A stretch of 64,000 nucleotides of DNA from Pueribacillus sp041725775 (GTDB lineage: Bacteria; Bacillota; Bacilli; Bacillales; UBA6769). A program made the translations under genes and the position numbers. Every line of letters begins with the position of its first letter. Within the stretch, counting starts at the first letter, position 1. This document shows positions 62,143-64,000 of the stretch, one piece after another. The notes beneath the pieces are model-generated. The model saw only the letters and a program-made list of their open reading frames with translations, was not told the origin of the DNA and did no database searches. The stretch is from contig NZ_JBEUEL010000010.1 of assembly GCF_041725775.1 (NCBI RefSeq), positions 30,912-94,911 on the forward strand, read 5' to 3'.

Positions 62143-62646
62143 ATGATGATGATTAAAGAACATTCAGAACAATTATATCGAGAAATTATGGGAAGTTATC
62201 CAACAGGGGTAACAATTATTACGACGCTAGATGTAAACAATAAACCTGTTGGTCTGACAGTTAATTCCTTTGCTTCAGTATCATTGGATCCGTTAATGAT
62301 CTTATGGTGCATTGACAAAAACTCAGGAAGTATCGAAACGTTTAAAATTACTAATAAATTTGCAGTTAATATTTTAGCAGGTAATCAAAAAGAAGCATGT
62401 TGGGTTTTTGCGAGTAGAAATGAAACGGATCGTTTTGCAAAAGTCAATTGGGAACTCTCATCTAATGATCTACCTATTCTTAACGATGTTTTTGGTGTGT
62501 TGGAGTGCAAAAAAGTAGATGAAATTGATGCAGGGGACCATATGATTTTAATCGGAGAAGTGATCAATCTACAAAAAAATGATACTGACCCTATGTTATA
62601 TTTTCGTAGAAAAGTAGGTTCAATACGTGAAGAGTCTGTTCAATAA
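62143..62646 (+). CDS. Flavin reductase-like protein (HpaC/DIM6 family)
   Basis: 167 residues, split-barrel FMN-binding domain: YREIMGSYPTGVTIITTLDVNNKPVGLTVNSFASVSLDPLMILWCIDKNSGS near residues 10-62, FAVNILAGNQKEACWVFAS, and AGDHMILIGEVINL near 140. It reduces FMN with NADH for a two-component monooxygenase. The ATG at 62143 follows AAAGGAG. A second FMN reductase lies upstream and the monooxygenase candidate downstream. Confidence 0.87.
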   Translation: MMMIKEHSEQLYREIMGSYPTGVTIITTLDVNNKPVGLTVNSFASVSLDPLMILWCIDKNSGSIETFKITNKFAVNILAGNQKEACWVFASRNETDRFAKVNWELSSNDLPILNDVFGVLECKKVDEIDAGDHMILIGEVINLQKNDTDPMLYFRRKVGSIREESVQ

Positions 62647-62789
62647 AGCATTTGCAAAACGAAAAAGTAGATAATTTATACTTTGAACTCATAATAGGTA
62701 TTACAGTTTACTTTTCCAAGTTCTCGAACTCACATGTTTATCAAATCATTTTATAAATATATCTTCTACACGTTAAAGGGAGAACTTTT

Positions 62790-63557
62790 ATGCCGATTCA
62801 ATTATCTGAAAAACAACAAGAAATTAAGAATAACTTTATTAATAATAGAGGGTATTGGACAGAAGCATTGGAACGTTTATTAAGACTAGATCCAAATTTT
62901 TTTGAAACGTATGCAACGTTTATTTTAACCCCTTGGAAGACAGGTGTGCTGGAGTCAAAAGTAAAAGAATTGGTCTCCATCGCAATCAATTCATCATCGA
63001 CTCATTTATATGAAGATGGTGTACGAGCTCATGTTAGAAATGCGTTAAAACATGGAGCGACAAAAGAAGAGATTATGGAAGTGTTTGAATTAACAAGTGC
63101 GATTGGGATGCATACTCCTGCATTAGGGGTGCCTATTCTAATTGAAGAACTGGGGAGAGACATTGAACCTTTATCAGAGAAGCAAATGCAATTAAAAAAA
63201 CAGTTTATAGACGAGATGGGCTATTGGAATGAATTTAGAGAGCATCTCGTTTCAATAAATGATGCATATTTTGAGGCTTATTTAGAGTTATTAACTTACC
63301 CGTGGAGAAACGGGGTGTTGGAATCGAAAGTAAAAGAATTTATTTACATTGCCATTGATTCTTCAACGACACATTTATATAAATTAGGTTTAAGGACCCA
63401 TGTAAGAAGAGCATTAAAATTTGGTGCATCAATGGAAGAAATTATGGAAATTTATGAACTGACTAGTGCTCAAGGTTTGCAAACAGTTGAAATGGGCGCA
63501 ACAATTTTATTCGAAGAATTAGGAAGAGACAGAAAATTACAAAAAAATAATTGTTAA
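62790..63557 (+). CDS. Tandem carboxymuconolactone decarboxylase-like protein
   Basis: 255 residues made of two repeats of about 125 residues (1-122 and 128-250), each with the same order: GYW, PWKTGVLESKVKELVSIAINSSSTHLYEDGVRAHVRNALKHGATKEEIMEVFELTSAIG and EELGRD. This is the AhpD/CMD fold. The redox CxxC of AhpD is absent (SSSTHLY and SSTTHLY), so peroxidase activity is unlikely; the His is kept in both repeats. A lyase or lactone-related step in the pathway is possible. It lies about 140 bases after the flavin reductase gene. Confidence 0.78.
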   Translation: MPIQLSEKQQEIKNNFINNRGYWTEALERLLRLDPNFFETYATFILTPWKTGVLESKVKELVSIAINSSSTHLYEDGVRAHVRNALKHGATKEEIMEVFELTSAIGMHTPALGVPILIEELGRDIEPLSEKQMQLKKQFIDEMGYWNEFREHLVSINDAYFEAYLELLTYPWRNGVLESKVKEFIYIAIDSSTTHLYKLGLRTHVRRALKFGASMEEIMEIYELTSAQGLQTVEMGATILFEELGRDRKLQKNNC

Positions 63558-63735
63558 AAAAAGCATATTTTTTATGATAGACTTCTTGAACCAAATATGA
63601 AACACGATGTTTTATTAACGATACATGTTTGGTAGAAGTTTTAATTGGAAATGAAGAATAGATTTTGCGTTGATTTATTAAAAAAATGTCGAATTTTAAA
63701 GGATTTTAATAAATTATGACGATGGAATAAATTTT

Positions 63736-63753
63736 TTGGCATGTTTTTTGCAT
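63736..63753 (+). promoter_or_regulatory. Sigma-54 promoter P4, before the monooxygenase gene
   Basis: TTGGCATGTTTTTTGCAT: GG (63738-63739), ten bases, GC (63750-63751). Nearly identical to P2. Confidence 0.88.
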
Positions 63754-63864
63754 ATTTATGAAACCGATATCGAAATTAAAAAGATATAAAGATTGATTAC
63801 GATATCGAGAATGAAGATTAGGGGAGGAAAAAAGTATAACGATAAGAAAATATCATACAAGTAA

Positions 63865-63878
63865 TGAAAACGCTTTAT
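63865..63878 (+). promoter_or_regulatory. Possible cre site
   Basis: TGAAAACGCTTTAT matches the CcpA consensus at 12 of 14 positions; it lies between P4 and the next start codon. Confidence 0.4.
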
Positions 63879-63935
63879 TTAATAGGTTCGTAGAGTATGA
63901 GTGATATTTAAAAAGATTGACTGGGAGTTGAAAAC

Positions 63936-64000
63936 ATGAGTAACAAAATGAGATTCGGATTATTTTTCTTAAACTCAGTAGCACCATGGAAAACTGATGC
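63936..64000 (+). CDS. Start of a probable luciferase-family (LLM) flavin monooxygenase, cut by window end
   Basis: Only 21 codons are visible: MSNKMRFGLFFLNSVAPWKTD, preceded by GGGAG. The MRFGLFFLN start is typical of bacterial luciferase-like FMNH2-dependent monooxygenases (first beta strand of the barrel). Two FMN reductase genes lie just upstream, which supports the call. Behind its own sigma-54 promoter P4. Confidence 0.55.
   Translation, partial: MSNKMRFGLFFLNSVAPWKTD

Noticed and set aside
1..64000. CRISPR arrays, tRNA, rRNA, T-box leaders, prophage genes
   Set aside because: No regularly spaced repeats, no cloverleaf, no T-box core sequence and no phage structural genes were seen on reading both strands.

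Overview
The window is low-GC DNA from a Bacillaceae-type Firmicute. The gene set (yclNOPQ-like siderophore uptake, resA, ccdA, bdbDC, ctaG, an RsbR relic, yfkAB), the strong AGGAGG-type ribosome sites, the many TTG/GTG starts and the sigma-A, Fur, cre and sigma-54 signals all fit. A degraded group IIC intron resembles the Oceanobacillus iheyensis type. No rRNA, tRNA, CRISPR array or prophage was seen. All family assignments come from reading the sequence and from memory; no search was run.

Bases 1-27,300 are mostly core and accessory functions. They hold the end of a multidrug ABC exporter, a broken bcrC, a nitroreductase, a Fur-controlled petrobactin-type uptake operon, a DUF2339 membrane protein, a fosmidomycin-type MFS exporter, an ECF sigma factor overlapping an LCP-domain protein, and a secreted lipase. 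Decayed genes follow (nucleoside deaminase, RsbR), then nagB-msrA, a cytochrome-oxidase/copper assembly group (SCO1, YtkA-like, CtaG), the group IIC intron relic, a YtrA-type GntR/ABC operon, a c-di-GMP riboswitch ahead of an EAL phosphodiesterase, and a divergent YeiH/LysR pair.

Bases 27,400-42,540 form a catabolic island. A -24/-12 (sigma-54) promoter precedes a branched-chain-amino-acid-type ABC importer with an SDR gene. A second sigma-54 promoter precedes genes resembling badK, aliB, badI, badH and aliA of Rhodopseudomonas palustris. Together these would convert cyclohexanecarboxylate (or a related alicyclic acid) through its CoA ester to pimeloyl-CoA. A MaoC-like protein, a sigma-54 activator (PAS-like/AAA+/Fis) and a YerA-type amidohydrolase follow.

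Bases 42,600-55,300 are another general region: a second GntR/ABC system, a frameshifted MarR gene with an MhqR-like operator beside wrbA, a chemoreceptor, copZ/copA around a CsoR-like operator, the thiol-redox genes bdbDC, resA and ccdA, YfkAB and a DUF1540 protein.

Bases 55,570-64,000 are a second catabolic island under a third sigma-54 promoter. It encodes an NDP-forming acyl-CoA synthetase, an acyl-CoA dehydrogenase, a hotdog thioesterase, an enoyl-CoA hydratase-family enzyme, an SDR, an NADPH:FMN reductase, an unknown 97-residue protein, a flavin reductase and a tandem carboxymuconolactone-decarboxylase-like protein. A fourth sigma-54 promoter then drives what looks like a luciferase-family monooxygenase cut by the window edge. 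The likely picture is a sigma-54-controlled regulon for uptake and beta-oxidation-like ring opening of alicyclic acids, with a flavin-monooxygenase branch of unknown substrate.
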